This document shows, piece by piece, positions 1-11,759 of a DNA stretch of 64,000 nt. Position numbers and translations under genes: made by a program. Position 1 is the stretch's first letter. Every line of letters starts with the position of its first letter. This DNA comes from Burkholderiaceae bacterium (GTDB lineage: Bacteria > Pseudomonadota > Gammaproteobacteria > Burkholderiales > Burkholderiaceae_C). The stretch covers positions 1-64,000 of the forward strand of contig JAIEMS010000015.1 of NCBI GenBank assembly GCA_019751915.1, read 5' to 3'. The notes below the pieces were generated by a model. That model saw only the letters and a list, made by a program, of their open reading frames with translations. It did not search any database and was not told the origin of the DNA.

Positions 1-672
1 GGCGTGGTGATCGGCAAGAAGGGCGAAGACATCGAGAACCTCAAGAAGGAACTCGCTGTGCGCTTGGGCGTGCCAGTCGCAGTCAATATCGAAGAAGTGC
101 GCAAGCCCGAAATCGATGCCAAGCTGATCGCTGACTCGATCACCCAGCAGCTCGAAAAGCGCATTATGTTCCGCCGTGCCATGAAGCGCGCCATGCAAAA
201 CGCCATGCGTCTGGGTGCCTTGGGCATCAAGATCATGTCGTCTGGCCGTCTCAATGGCATCGAAATCGCTCGTTGCGAATGGTACCGCGAAGGTCGCGTG
301 CCACTTCACACACTGCGCGCTGACATCGACTATGGCACCTCTGAAGCTAAGACCACTTACGGCGTTATCGGCGTGAAGGTCTGGGTTTACAAGGGTGACA
401 CACTGGGTCGCAACGATCTGCCTGCCGCTGAAACACCGCGTCCAGAAGAAGAACGTCGCCCCCGTGGCCCCCGTCGTGATGGCCGCCCTGGTGGTGACCG
501 CAACGACCGTGGTGCTGGTGCTGGCCGTGGTGGCCCACGCCGCCCTGTGGGAGCCAATGCGGCCCCTGCCGATGGCAGCGACAAACCTGCCGGTGCCGGT
601 GGTGCCGATGCCGTTAAGCGCGTTCGTAAAGCAGACGCGCCCGCTACAGCAGCGGACGGAAAAGGAGAATAA
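1..672 (+). CDS. rpsC: 30S ribosomal protein S3 (5'-truncated by window edge), with long Arg/Gly/Ala-rich C-terminal tail
   Basis: KH-type [10 protein letters not shown] and S3 core ...[22 protein letters not shown]...GVKVWVYKG; followed by rplP-rpmC-rpsQ. Confidence 0.97.
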   Translation, partial: GVVIGKKGEDIENLKKELAVRLGVPVAVNIEEVRKPEIDAKLIADSITQQLEKRIMFRRAMKRAMQNAMRLGALGIKIMSSGRLNGIEIARCEWYREGRVPLHTLRADIDYGTSEAKTTYGVIGVKVWVYKGDTLGRNDLPAAETPRPEEERRPRGPRRDGRPGGDRNDRGAGAGRGGPRRPVGANAAPADGSDKPAGAGGADAVKRVRKADAPATAADGKGE

Positions 673-675
673 AAG

Positions 676-1092
676 ATGCTGCAACCTGCTCGCCGCAAAT
701 TCCGCAAGGAACAAAAAGGCCGCAACACTGGCGTCGCTACCCGGGGTAACTCGGTGGCGTTCGGTGATTTCGGTCTGAAGTGCATTGACCGTGGTCGTCT
801 GACGGCCCGCCAACTGGAGGCTGCACGCCGTGCTATCTCCCGTCACGTCAAGCGTGGTGGTCGCATCTGGATCCGCGTGTTCCCGGACAAGCCAATCTCT
901 ACCAAGCCCGCCGAAGTGCGGATGGGTAACGGTAAGGGCAACCCCGAGTACTACGTGGCCGAAATCCAGCCCGGTAAGATCGTGTTCGAAATCGTCGGCG
1001 TGCCCGAAGAACTCGCCCGCGAAGCCTTCCGTCTGGCTGCTGCCAAGTTGCCTCTGCGTACCACGTTCGTGTCGCGCATGGTTGGTCAGTAA
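676..1092 (+). CDS. rplP: 50S ribosomal protein L16
   Basis: [19 protein letters not shown]... typical L16; S10 operon order. Confidence 0.98.
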   Translation: MLQPARRKFRKEQKGRNTGVATRGNSVAFGDFGLKCIDRGRLTARQLEAARRAISRHVKRGGRIWIRVFPDKPISTKPAEVRMGNGKGNPEYYVAEIQPGKIVFEIVGVPEELAREAFRLAAAKLPLRTTFVSRMVGQ

Positions 1093-1109
1093 TTTCAGGA
1101 GAAACTGAT

Positions 1110-1304
1110 ATGAATACTGCTGAATTGCGCCAAAAAGACGTCGCTGGCATCAAGGACGAAATCAAGGCCCTGCAAAAGGCCCATTTCGGACTGCGTATGC
1201 AAAAAGCCACGCAACAACTGGGTAACACTGGCACGCTGCGTACTACGCGCCGTGACATTGCCCGTGCTAAGACTATCCTTGCTGAAAAGCAAGCCGCCAA
1301 GTAA
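1110..1304 (+). CDS. rpmC: 50S ribosomal protein L29
   Basis: 64 aa, [37 protein letters not shown]; operon position. Confidence 0.97.
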   Translation: MNTAELRQKDVAGIKDEIKALQKAHFGLRMQKATQQLGNTGTLRTTRRDIARAKTILAEKQAAK

Positions 1305-1313
1305 GGAGCCCAC

Positions 1314-1583
1314 ATGACGGAAGCTAAAAAATCCCTCAAGCGCACCTTGATTGGCAAGGTGGTCAGCGACAAGCGTGAAAAAACTGTCACGGTGCTGATT
1401 GAGCGCCGTGTGACGCACGAGTTGTACGGCAAGATTGTCGGCAAGTCGAGCAAGTACCACGCACACGACGAAAACAACCAGTACCACACCGGCGACGTGA
1501 TTGAAATCACCGAAAGCCGTCCTCTGTCCAAGACCAAGAACTGGGTTGCTACCCGCTTGATCACAAAGGCAGAGCTGGTGTAA
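1314..1583 (+). CDS. rpsQ: 30S ribosomal protein S17
   Basis: [31 protein letters not shown]...; operon position. Confidence 0.97.
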   Translation: MTEAKKSLKRTLIGKVVSDKREKTVTVLIERRVTHELYGKIVGKSSKYHAHDENNQYHTGDVIEITESRPLSKTKNWVATRLITKAELV

Positions 1584-1617
1584 GCCTATCCAGGCTCCAC
1601 GCTGCAAAGCGCACCGA

Positions 1618-1649
1618 AACGACCCACAATGTGGGTCGTTTTTCTTTTT
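1618..1649 (+). terminator. Rho-independent terminator after rpsQ
   Basis: AACGACCCAC-aat-GTGGGTCGTT perfect 10-bp stem followed by TTTCTTTTT. Confidence 0.85.
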
Positions 1650-1660
1650 GGAGACCCCGG

Positions 1661-2167
1661 ATGATCAAAATTGGTGACACCCTGCCCGCAACCACCCTGA
1701 TGGAATATGTCGAAGTCGAGGGCGGCGGTTGCAGCCTCGGCCCCAACCCTGTCGATGTAGCCCAAGCCAGCGCGGGCAAAACGATTGCGTTGTTTGCTGT
1801 TCCTGGTGCCTTCACCCCTACCTGCTCGGCCCAGCATGTGCCCGGCTTTGTCGAAAAAGCGGCGCAGTTCAAGGCCGCTGGTGTCGATGAAATCTGGTGC
1901 CTGTCGGTGAACGACGCTTTTGTCATGGGCGCTTGGGCGCGTGACCAAAAAACCGCTGGAGCAGTACGCATGCTGGCCGATGGCGATGCCGCGTTCGCCA
2001 AAGCGACGGGCCTGACACTCGATTTGAACGGTAAGGGCTTGGGTTTGCGCAGCAACCGTTACTCGATGCTGGTGAAAAACGGCCAAGTCACGCAGCTCAA
2101 CATCGAAGGGCCAGGCCAGTTTGGTGTCAGCGATGCGGCCACCTTGCTGGCCCAAGCCAGCGCCTAA
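1661..2167 (+). CDS. Peroxiredoxin (AhpC/TSA, Prx5-like)
   Basis: FAVPGAFTPTCSAQHVPGF active-site motif; start ATG at 1661 preferred over 1631, which lies in the terminator. Confidence 0.93.
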   Translation: MIKIGDTLPATTLMEYVEVEGGGCSLGPNPVDVAQASAGKTIALFAVPGAFTPTCSAQHVPGFVEKAAQFKAAGVDEIWCLSVNDAFVMGAWARDQKTAGAVRMLADGDAAFAKATGLTLDLNGKGLGLRSNRYSMLVKNGQVTQLNIEGPGQFGVSDAATLLAQASA

Positions 2168-2181
2168 CGGGGCACTTGGGC

Positions 2182-3480
<1,299 letters not shown>

Positions 3481-3554
3481 TTATTTGCAACGGGCCAGTA
3501 AGCCCTTGATCCAATACACCGCCCTGGCGGCGTGCCGTGCCCAGCAGGGGCAAC

Positions 3555-3926
3555 TCATGCCGAGGCGGGTGCTGCGGCCGCAGCAGCAGCGCTGAACTCG
3601 TCAAACGCCGCCGAGGTTTTGGCCGCGTACATCAACGAAGGGCCGCCCCCCATGTAAACGGCCATGCCCAGCACCTCGGCCAGTTCAGCGCGCGTCGTGC
3701 CCAGCTTGACCAGTGTTTGGGTATGAAACCCAATGCACGGATCACAGCGCGCCGCCACCGACAAGGCCACGGCAATCAGCTCTTTGGTTTTTTTGTCGAG
3801 TGCGCCGTCTTTGGTGGCGGCCTGTGCCAAGGCGCTGAAGGCACGCAGGGTGTCGGGGATTTCGGTGCGCAGCGGGCCAAGGTCGGCAGAAATCTCACGG
3901 GTCAGGTCAAGGTACGAGGCGGTCAT
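3555..3926 (-). CDS. Carboxymuconolactone decarboxylase / AhpD-like protein
   Basis: CxxC (CDPC) followed by IGFHTQTLVKLG, CMD fold signature. Confidence 0.85.
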   Translation of the reverse strand: MTASYLDLTREISADLGPLRTEIPDTLRAFSALAQAATKDGALDKKTKELIAVALSVAARCDPCIGFHTQTLVKLGTTRAELAEVLGMAVYMGGGPSLMYAAKTSAAFDEFSAAAAAAAPASA

Positions 3927-3964
3927 TGAGAGGCTCCAAAAGGGTGTTTTGAGGTTAATGTTGA

Positions 3965-4025
3965 ATCAAAAGTGGCTCTAGCCGTTGTCGCACCTCAATT
4001 GTTAGCTATATTTTTAGTAGCAATC
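3965..4025 (-). repeat. Intergenic two-part repeat copy 1
   Basis: minus strand: GATTGCTACTAAAAATATAGCTAACAATTGAGGTGCGACAACGGCTAGAGCCACTTTT. Confidence 0.6.
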
Positions 4026-4050
4026 AACAAGACGTAACAAGGCCCCAAAC

Positions 4051-7000
4051 TCAGGCATCTGGCTGCGGCACGGCACGCAGTGCATCCAAGCGGTGGCGGT
4101 AGGCGACGTAGTAAAGAATCGGAATCACCACCAACGTCAGTACCGTCGATACTGAAATGCCAAAAATCAGCGAAATCGCCAACCCGTTAAAAATCGGGTC
4201 GTCCAAAATAAAGAATGCCCCCAGCATGGCTGCCAGCCCGGTCAGCACAATCGGCTGGGCACGGGTGATGGCCGCTTGCACAATCGCCTGTTCAAACGGC
4301 ACATGGGCACGCACTTGCAGATTGATAAAGTCCACCAGCAAGATCGAATTGCGCACGATGATCCCCGCCAGCGCGATCATGCCGATCATGCTGGTGGCCG
4401 TGTACTGCGCACCCAGCAGCGCATGGCCCGGCATCACGCCAATGATGGTCAGCGGAATCGGGGCCATGATGATGAGCGGCGTTAAGTACGAGCCAAACTG
4501 CGCCACCACCAACAGGTAAATCAAAATCAGGCCGACACCGTAGGCTGCGCCCATGTCGCGGAAGGTTTCGTAGGTGATTTGCCACTCGCCATCCCACTTG
4601 AGGGCATAACCGCGCCAAGCATCTTGCGGCGTACTGATGAAGTATTCCTCCAAAGCACCCCCATCGGGCGTGACCAGCTTGGCAATCTCGCCGCGCATAC
4701 TAAACATCCCGTACAGCGGGCTGTCGATATGCCCGGCCATATCGGCGACGACAAAATTGACCGGCAGCAAATCCTTGTGATAGACCGGCTGCTCGCGCAC
4801 GGTATCGCTCACGGTGACCAGTTCACGGATCGGCACCAGCGCACCCGAGGCTGTGCGTACCGTCAATTGCAACAAGGCCGTCACATCGCCGTGCTGCTGG
4901 GCGGGCAATTGCAAAATGGCAGCGGCGGGGTATTTGCTCTGGTCGTGCAGGTAGATGGCGGCCTCGCCCGCCAGTCCGGCGTGCAGTGCCGTGACGATGC
5001 TTTGCTGCGCTACGCCCAACATGGCGGCCTTGCGCCTATCGACCAGCAACAGGGTGCGCGGGGCGGCCACGATGCTGCTGTCGTCGGCATCGACCACGCC
5101 GGGGGTTTTCTCAAACACCGCGCGCACCGCCTTGGCGACCTGCCGACGACCTTCCGGTTCAGGGCCATAAATTTCGGCCACGATCGGGGCCAGCACCGGC
5201 GGGCCGGGGGGCACTTCGACGACTTTAACGTTGGCACCAAAACGTTTGCCAATAGTTTGCAATGCCGGGCGCACCCGCGTGGCAATGGCGTGGCTTTGGT
5301 CTTTGCGCTGGTGCTTATCGACCAGATTGACCTGAATGTCGCCGACCTCGCCGCCAGCACGCAGGTAATACTGGCGCACCAAGCCATTGAAATTGATGGG
5401 CGCTGCCGTGCCCGCGTAGGCTTGGTAGTCGGTCACTTCGGGCACCGTGGCAAGGTAAGCGCCCAGCTCGTGCAGCACGGCGGCAGTTTGCTCGACTGGC
5501 GTACCGGCGGGCATATCGACCACCACTTGAAACTCCGACTTGTTGTCAAACGGCAGCATCTTGAGCAGCACCAGCCCAGCAGCGGGCAAGGCCACCGAAA
5601 CGGCAATCAGTCCGGCAATACCCAGCCCCAGCAAGCGGCGGTTGCGCGAGCCGCGTTTTGCATCGAGCAGCGGGGTAAAGATGCGCGTAAAAAGCGGCGT
5701 GATTTTGCCCGCCATACCGTGGGCATGGGCAGGATCGGTGGGGGCAGTTCCTGCGGGCACAGCCTTCATCCACAGCCGGGCCAGCCAAGGCGTGACGACA
5801 AAAGCAATCGCCAGCGACAGCACCATGCCCATGCTGGCATTGATCGGAATCGGACTCATGTATGGCCCCATCAGGCCCGAGACAAAAGCCATCGGCAACA
5901 GCGCAGCAATCACGGTCAGGGTCGCCAAAATGGTCGGGCCACCGACTTCATCGACCGCACCGGGAATGATCTGCGCCAGCGTTTTACCCGGCTCCAACTG
6001 TTGGTGGCGGTGGATGTTTTCCACCACCACGATGGCATCATCGACCAAAATGCCAATCGAAAAAATCAGCGCAAACAGCGATACCCGGTTCAGCGTAAAG
6101 CCCCAAGCCCACGAGGCAAACAGCGTGGCCGTCAGTGTCAGCACCACCGCGGTGCCAACAATCGCCGCCTCGCGCCGCCCCAGCGCAATAAACACCAGTG
6201 CCACCACCGAAGCGGTGGCAAACAGCAGTTTTTGAATCAGCTTTTGCGCCTTGTCATTGGCCGTAGCACCGTAGTTGCGCGTCTCGGCGACCTGCACATC
6301 GGCAGGAATCACCGTATTTTTCAAAGTCTGCACCCGCTGCACCACGGCGTTGGCAACATCGATAGCGTTTTCACCCGGTTTTTTGGTGATGGCGATGGTG
6401 ACAGCCGGAAACTCCGCAGCCTTTTCGCCCGCTGTGCCGTGCCACACATAGCGGTTGGCCGGTGGTGCGCCGTCGCGGACATGGGCTACATCGCGCAAAA
6501 AAACCGGTTTGCCTGCGCGCACACTGACCACCAAATCGGCGACTTCCTCGGCACTGCGCAAGAATGGCCCCGATTCGATGGCCACGGTGCGATTGCCGCC
6601 AAGCAACTCGCCCACCGGCAAGCCCAGATGGGCCGATTGCAGCGCCCGGCGCAAATCATCGACCGTCACACCAACACTCGCCATGCGGGTGGCATCCATC
6701 TCGACCATGATGGCCCGGCCCGGCCCACCGATGGTGCTGACCTCCCGCGTGCCGGGCACGCGCTTCAAATCGGCTTCCATGCTGTGCGCCACGCGCTCCA
6801 AATCAAAAGCGCCCGATTGTGGATTTTGGCTGTGCAGCGTCAACGTGACGATGGGTACATCGTCAATGCCTTTGGGCTTAATCAACGGAGCCAACACCCC
6901 TAAGCCCGCAGGCAGCCAATCGGCATGGGAATGCACGGTGTCGTACAAGCGCACCAGCGCCTCCGTGCGTGGAACGCCGACTTTGAACTGCACCGTCAGC

Positions 7001-7323
7001 ACCGCCAAACCGGGGCGCGACAGCGACATGACGTGCTCGGCTCCGGTAATTTGTGCCAGCACCTGCTCGGCAGGGATCGCCACCATCTGCTCTACATCGC
7101 GAACACTGGCCCCCGGAAAGGCGATCAACACATTGGCCATCGTGACGTTGATTTGCGGCTCCTCCTCGCGCGGTGTCACCAGCACGGCAAATGCGCCCAG
7201 CAGCAAGGCCAGCAACGCCAACAGCGGTGTGATTTGTGCGCTCTGGAAAAACGCCGCAATGCGGCCCGAAACGCCCAGCGGCGGATGGTCTTTGGCTTGC
7301 GTCATAGCGGTGCTTGCCTTCAA
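4051..7323 (-). CDS. Efflux RND transporter permease (AcrB/HAE1-like)
   Basis: 1090 aa, RND repeats, GILVDDAIVVVENIHRH motif; follows the MFP adaptor gene. Confidence 0.95.
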   Translation of the reverse strand: MKASTAMTQAKDHPPLGVSGRIAAFFQSAQITPLLALLALLLGAFAVLVTPREEEPQINVTMANVLIAFPGASVRDVEQMVAIPAEQVLAQITGAEHVMSLSRPGLAVLTVQFKVGVPRTEALVRLYDTVHSHADWLPAGLGVLAPLIKPKGIDDVPIVTLTLHSQNPQSGAFDLERVAHSMEADLKRVPGTREVSTIGGPGRAIMVEMDATRMASVGVTVDDLRRALQSAHLGLPVGELLGGNRTVAIESGPFLRSAEEVADLVVSVRAGKPVFLRDVAHVRDGAPPANRYVWHGTAGEKAAEFPAVTIAITKKPGENAIDVANAVVQRVQTLKNTVIPADVQVAETRNYGATANDKAQKLIQKLLFATASVVALVFIALGRREAAIVGTAVVLTLTATLFASWAWGFTLNRVSLFALIFSIGILVDDAIVVVENIHRHQQLEPGKTLAQIIPGAVDEVGGPTILATLTVIAALLPMAFVSGLMGPYMSPIPINASMGMVLSLAIAFVVTPWLARLWMKAVPAGTAPTDPAHAHGMAGKITPLFTRIFTPLLDAKRGSRNRRLLGLGIAGLIAVSVALPAAGLVLLKMLPFDNKSEFQVVVDMPAGTPVEQTAAVLHELGAYLATVPEVTDYQAYAGTAAPINFNGLVRQYYLRAGGEVGDIQVNLVDKHQRKDQSHAIATRVRPALQTIGKRFGANVKVVEVPPGPPVLAPIVAEIYGPEPEGRRQVAKAVRAVFEKTPGVVDADDSSIVAAPRTLLLVDRRKAAMLGVAQQSIVTALHAGLAGEAAIYLHDQSKYPAAAILQLPAQQHGDVTALLQLTVRTASGALVPIRELVTVSDTVREQPVYHKDLLPVNFVVADMAGHIDSPLYGMFSMRGEIAKLVTPDGGALEEYFISTPQDAWRGYALKWDGEWQITYETFRDMGAAYGVGLILIYLLVVAQFGSYLTPLIIMAPIPLTIIGVMPGHALLGAQYTATSMIGMIALAGIIVRNSILLVDFINLQVRAHVPFEQAIVQAAITRAQPIVLTGLAAMLGAFFILDDPIFNGLAISLIFGISVSTVLTLVVIPILYYVAYRHRLDALRAVPQPDA

Positions 7324-8375
7324 CGGATGCGGGTTGCGGTTTGGGGCTCCGCAATCACCTGTTCGCCCGCTGCCACGCCCGTCAAGACTTCGACCCGATC
7401 ACCATCGACACGGCCCAAACGCACTTGGCGCAGCAGCGGTTTGCCGCCCTCGCCCTGTACATATACGCCCGTCATTTCAGCGCGGCGCACGATAGAAGCC
7501 AGCGGCACAGAAACCCCCTTGCCAGCACCAGCGCTGGCCCCACCACTTGCTAGTGGCAACCAGAGGCGGGCAAACATTCCCGGTGCTACGCCCTGCAAAC
7601 CGGTTGCCAAATCGACCCGAATCTGCACCGTGTGCGTCGCAGCATCGACCGTGGGCAATACTTGTACTTTGCTGGCACTCGGCCACTGCTGGGCACCGCC
7701 AAAACCGGGTAACTCCACCCGCACAGCGTCAAAAGGCACACCGCCCGCAGCGACCGATTGCGGCACAGCCGCCGTCATCCGCAGCTGCGTCGGGTCGTAC
7801 AGCGCCAACAACGCCTTGCCGGGCATCGCCATATCGCCCAGTGCCACCGGCACCTCAGAGACTATGCCGGCATACGGTGCGCGCACCATGTGCAACCCAG
7901 TCTGGGTGTGCGCTGCACCCGCTTGTGCCACCTGTGCGTTCACCTGCGCCCGGGTGGCTTTGAACTCAGACTCGGCCCGGTCAAGGGCTGCTTGGCTGAT
8001 GTATCTTTTTTGGAAAAGCTGCTGTTGGCGTTCGTACTCGCGCGCTGCCACCTCTTGCGAAGCGCGGGCAGCTTGGACTTGGGCCTCGCTGGCAGCGGCA
8101 CTTTGGTCGGCAGCACGGGCATCAATGCGCAGCAGCAATTGACCGGCCTGCACCCGATCACCCACCTTGACGGCCAGCTCCACCACGGCCCCCGAGACTT
8201 GGGCTGCTACCATCGTTTGGCGCACCGCTTCAACCACACCATCAAAACCAGCCCGGCTTTGCGCCGTGCCAGTCTGTGCCGAAAGTACCTTCATTTGTGC
8301 CAACGCTGGGCTCTGAACCCACAGCGCCGGTAGCGCTAGAGCGCAGGCAATTACAAGAGGACGAATCTTCGACAT
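7320..8375 (-). CDS. Efflux RND transporter periplasmic adaptor subunit (MFP)
   Basis: Signal-like N-terminus, VEAVRQTMVAAQVSGAVVELAVKVGDRVQAGQLL biotinyl-lipoyl-like hairpin; overlaps permease start. Confidence 0.92.
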   Translation of the reverse strand: MSKIRPLVIACALALPALWVQSPALAQMKVLSAQTGTAQSRAGFDGVVEAVRQTMVAAQVSGAVVELAVKVGDRVQAGQLLLRIDARAADQSAAASEAQVQAARASQEVAAREYERQQQLFQKRYISQAALDRAESEFKATRAQVNAQVAQAGAAHTQTGLHMVRAPYAGIVSEVPVALGDMAMPGKALLALYDPTQLRMTAAVPQSVAAGGVPFDAVRVELPGFGGAQQWPSASKVQVLPTVDAATHTVQIRVDLATGLQGVAPGMFARLWLPLASGGASAGAGKGVSVPLASIVRRAEMTGVYVQGEGGKPLLRQVRLGRVDGDRVEVLTGVAAGEQVIAEPQTATRIR

Positions 8376-8451
8376 GTGCAGGCTCTCAGCGATCAGGTTT
8401 TGATGCTTTATTATTTGCGCAAATAGTTAAATAGTCAATTAGGCGATCTCC

Positions 8452-9630
8452 ATGAACCGTAATCTCTGGCTGCTGGCCTTGTGTCAGGGCCTTTTTTTGA
8501 CCAATAACGTGGTCTTCATCGCTATCAATGGCTTAGTGGGGTTGCAATTGGCCCCCTACAGCTGGATGGCAACCCTGCCGGTGATGGGCTATGTGGTCGG
8601 CGGTGCGCTATCGACCGGGCTGGTGGCACAAACACAACGGCGCTGGGGCCGCCAGACATCGTTCCAAATTGGGCTGGCAGTGGCACTGGTGTCGGCACTG
8701 CTGTGTGCTGGGGCCGCCTTCACGCACCAATTTTGGTTGCTGTGTACGGCCACGCTGGTCGCGGGCTACTACAGTGCCAACGGCCAACTCTACCGCTTTG
8801 CCGCTGCCGAACTGGCAGCACCGAGCTACCGCGAAAAGGCCGTCTCGCTGGTGCTGGCCGGCGGCTTACTGGGCGCGGTAGTCGGGCCTAATTTGGCAAG
8901 CCAAGCGCGCGACCTGTTTAGCGTGCCCTTTGCCGGAGCGTATGTGGCCCTCGTAGGGGTGGCATTGTTGTCAATGGTCTGCATGGCAGCGGTTCGTTTT
9001 GACCACATCACGCCAGCGCAACCGGGTACGGCTCCCCAACAAGGGCGCTCTTGGGCTGAACTGATGCGCCAACCGGCCTTTCTGGTGGCAACCTTGTGTG
9101 CGGCACTCAGTTACGGTGTGATGAATTTGCTGATGGCCGCTACGCCACTGGCAATGCAAGTGTGCGGCTACGCTTTCAGTGATGCTGCCTTGGTGCTCCA
9201 GTGGCATGTCATCGGTATGTTTGCACCCGGATTTTTTACCGGCCACCTGATCAAGCGCTGGGGGGTCTTGCCGGTGATGGGCAGCGGCGTACTGCTCTAT
9301 GCAGCCTGCGTAGCCATAGCACTGTCTGGGCAAGATTTGCACCAATTTACGGTGGCGCTGGCGTGTTTGGGCGTAGGTTGGAATTTTCTGTTCACCGGCA
9401 GCACGACTTTGGCCTTGCAAAGCTACCGCCCTGAAGAAAAAGACCGCGCCCAAGCGGCTATCAATTTTTGTGTCTTTGCCACGATGGCCTTCACTTCCTT
9501 CGCCTCAGGTGCGCTGGTGACGACGCAAGGCTGGGCATGGCTCAATATGGGTTCGCTGGTGCCAATTGCCATGACAGGTATGGCGCTGTGGTGGTTGGCA
9601 CTGCGCCAGCGCCGGTTAGCCCCGGCGTAG
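8452..9630 (+). CDS. MFS transporter
   Basis: 392 aa, about 12 hydrophobic segments, GRQTSFQIGL loop. Confidence 0.88.
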   Translation: MNRNLWLLALCQGLFLTNNVVFIAINGLVGLQLAPYSWMATLPVMGYVVGGALSTGLVAQTQRRWGRQTSFQIGLAVALVSALLCAGAAFTHQFWLLCTATLVAGYYSANGQLYRFAAAELAAPSYREKAVSLVLAGGLLGAVVGPNLASQARDLFSVPFAGAYVALVGVALLSMVCMAAVRFDHITPAQPGTAPQQGRSWAELMRQPAFLVATLCAALSYGVMNLLMAATPLAMQVCGYAFSDAALVLQWHVIGMFAPGFFTGHLIKRWGVLPVMGSGVLLYAACVAIALSGQDLHQFTVALACLGVGWNFLFTGSTTLALQSYRPEEKDRAQAAINFCVFATMAFTSFASGALVTTQGWAWLNMGSLVPIAMTGMALWWLALRQRRLAPA

Positions 9631-9652
9631 GTCTCCTCATGGGCTGCGCCGG

Positions 9653-9722
9653 GCCATTTTTGCATCAAAAATGGCAAAAGCGCTTATACAGACTAGATTA
9701 CTAGCTACTATTTTAATAGCAC
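9653..9722 (-). repeat. Intergenic repeat copy 2, overlapping a perfect hairpin (GCCATTTTTG-cat-CAAAAATGGC)
   Basis: minus strand: AAGTGCTATTAAAATAGTAGCTAGTAATCTAGTCTGTATAAGCGCTTTTGCCATTTTTG; hairpin 9653-9675; between convergent genes. Confidence 0.6.
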
Positions 9723-11723
9723 TTATGACAGCGCCGGATACTGCCCACTGCTGCGAGCGTGCCGTTGCTCCAGCTTGAACACCTCTACCGCCTGCACAAG
9801 GTCTTGGGCCTGTGACTTAAGGCTATCGGCGGCAGAAGCCATCTGCTCGACCAGCGCAGCATTTTGTTGTGTGGCCTGGTCCATCTGCGTCACAGCGTTA
9901 CCGACCTGTGCCATACCAGCGCTTTGCTCAGAACTGGCAGCACTGATGGCACCCATGATATCGGTCACTCTGGCAATGCTATGAACCACCTCCGCCATCG
10001 TCGTACCGGCCTGATCGACCAAAACCGACCCCTGCTCAACGCGTGCCACACTGGCATTGATTAAGCCTTTGATTTCCTTGGCAGCATTGGCACTGCGTCC
10101 GGCCAAATTGCGCACCTCTGAAGCCACCACGGCAAAACCACGGCCTTGCTCACCGGCTCTGGCTGCTTCGACGGCAGCGTTGAGGGCCAAAATATTGGTT
10201 TGAAAAGCAATGCCATCAATGACGCTGATGATGTCGGAAATTTTCCGCGAAGAATCGTTAATGCCCTTCATGGTGTCAACCACTTGGTTCACGACCTCGC
10301 CACCCCTGAGCGCAACGGCAGAGGCACTCAAGGCCAATTGGTTGGCTTGATTGGCACTATCGGCATTTTGTTGGACGGTCGCGCTCAGAGCACCCATGGA
10401 CGACGCTGTTTTGTCCAATGCCAACGCTTGCTGCTCCGTGCGGGCCGATAAATCGTTATTGCCTTGGGCGATCTCTGCACTGGCCATGGCTACACCGGCA
10501 GCATTTTCGCGAACAGCGCCGATCATGCCGATCAAAGCGCTGTCTGCAGAAGCCAAATCTTGCATCAAATCAGCAAACTCATCTTGGCTTACCGCTTGGG
10601 GCACCCGCCCCAGCGTACCGGCAGCAATCGTCCGTACCGCCAGCGCCGCATTTTGCACCCCTTCCAGAATGCCAAAATACATGCTGCAGTAAAGATAAAC
10701 AGAAACCAAAATACCCAAACTCAACAGGGCAGCGATCAAATTACGTTTTGCTGCAACCGCATCGGTACGCTCTAACAACAAGGCATCCAAGGCCAGCCGA
10801 TTTTGCTCCACCAAAGTCCAAGCTGCATCGATGGTTGGCTGGGCTGCTTGAGCAACCTCGGTCTGACTAACTGTGATGGCATCGCTGTTGGTGAAATTTT
10901 TGCGCACAAAAGCCAAATAATCTTTGGAGCTTGTTTTGAGATCGGTAAAACTTTTTTTCAATCGTTTTTCGACTTCCGGATTGACCTTCATCGATTGCAG
11001 CAGCATGTTTTCGACCGCACCAAAGGTATCGCTCAAACGTGCTTCAGTGACCTCGTAAAACACCTTGTCCTTGGGTGCGATAGCGCCGCGTGCTACGTTC
11101 AGCGTCGAGTAAGCGGCAATACGCACCGTGATACCGGCAGTGCTCGGGGTGTTATTTGCCAACGGGTAGCCCAAGTAGAACAAGTCCAAATCCGACTCCA
11201 GCGCCATGCCTGATTGGTCGCCCATATCACGCATGAAGGCATACAACCGGCCATATTCGGGGGCATGGGCGGCAAAGGCTTTTTGGGCAAAATCCTGATC
11301 GAGCGGCAACGCCTCGACTTTTTTCTGCAACTCCAGCCAGCCATCGCGCAGCCCTTGAGCCTGCGCTGTCATGTCAAACAATGGCTTGATACGCTCCACT
11401 TCGGCTTGGATTTTGGCAATCTTGCCATCCACCACTGCGCCCTGCTGCTTAAAGCGCTGGCGTACTCCTTCATCGCCTGGGGCTGCTGTAATGGCAATGC
11501 GGCGGCTGTCAATCAACACCTTGTTCCACTCGACCAAATGGGCCATCAATGCCACGGCCTCGCGCTGCGCACCCAGTGTGTGCACACGCTGGTGCAAAGA
11601 ACTGACCTGCAACCAGCCTAAATACAAAAGCAAGGCAAAAACAACCACGCCAGAAAGCATGAATTTCGACCCAAAGCGCAACCGTGCCATCAATGCAATG
11701 GCAGGAAAAAAGAAGGAACGCAT
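9723..11723 (-). CDS. Methyl-accepting chemotaxis protein
   Basis: Hyperconserved [36 protein letters not shown]-terminal TM and long helical periplasmic domain. Confidence 0.95.
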   Translation of the reverse strand: MRSFFFPAIALMARLRFGSKFMLSGVVVFALLLYLGWLQVSSLHQRVHTLGAQREAVALMAHLVEWNKVLIDSRRIAITAAPGDEGVRQRFKQQGAVVDGKIAKIQAEVERIKPLFDMTAQAQGLRDGWLELQKKVEALPLDQDFAQKAFAAHAPEYGRLYAFMRDMGDQSGMALESDLDLFYLGYPLANNTPSTAGITVRIAAYSTLNVARGAIAPKDKVFYEVTEARLSDTFGAVENMLLQSMKVNPEVEKRLKKSFTDLKTSSKDYLAFVRKNFTNSDAITVSQTEVAQAAQPTIDAAWTLVEQNRLALDALLLERTDAVAAKRNLIAALLSLGILVSVYLYCSMYFGILEGVQNAALAVRTIAAGTLGRVPQAVSQDEFADLMQDLASADSALIGMIGAVRENAAGVAMASAEIAQGNNDLSARTEQQALALDKTASSMGALSATVQQNADSANQANQLALSASAVALRGGEVVNQVVDTMKGINDSSRKISDIISVIDGIAFQTNILALNAAVEAARAGEQGRGFAVVASEVRNLAGRSANAAKEIKGLINASVARVEQGSVLVDQAGTTMAEVVHSIARVTDIMGAISAASSEQSAGMAQVGNAVTQMDQATQQNAALVEQMASAADSLKSQAQDLVQAVEVFKLEQRHARSSGQYPALS

Positions 11724-11759
11724 AGCGAAATCTCTTGCGGAAAAAATCTAAAAACTATC

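Noticed and set aside
4579-6903. 774-aa plus-strand ORF antisense to the RND permease
   Set aside because: Mirror ORF of a GC-rich coding sequence; low-complexity Arg/Gln/His-rich translation with no recognisable fold; the minus-strand RND protein is unambiguous.
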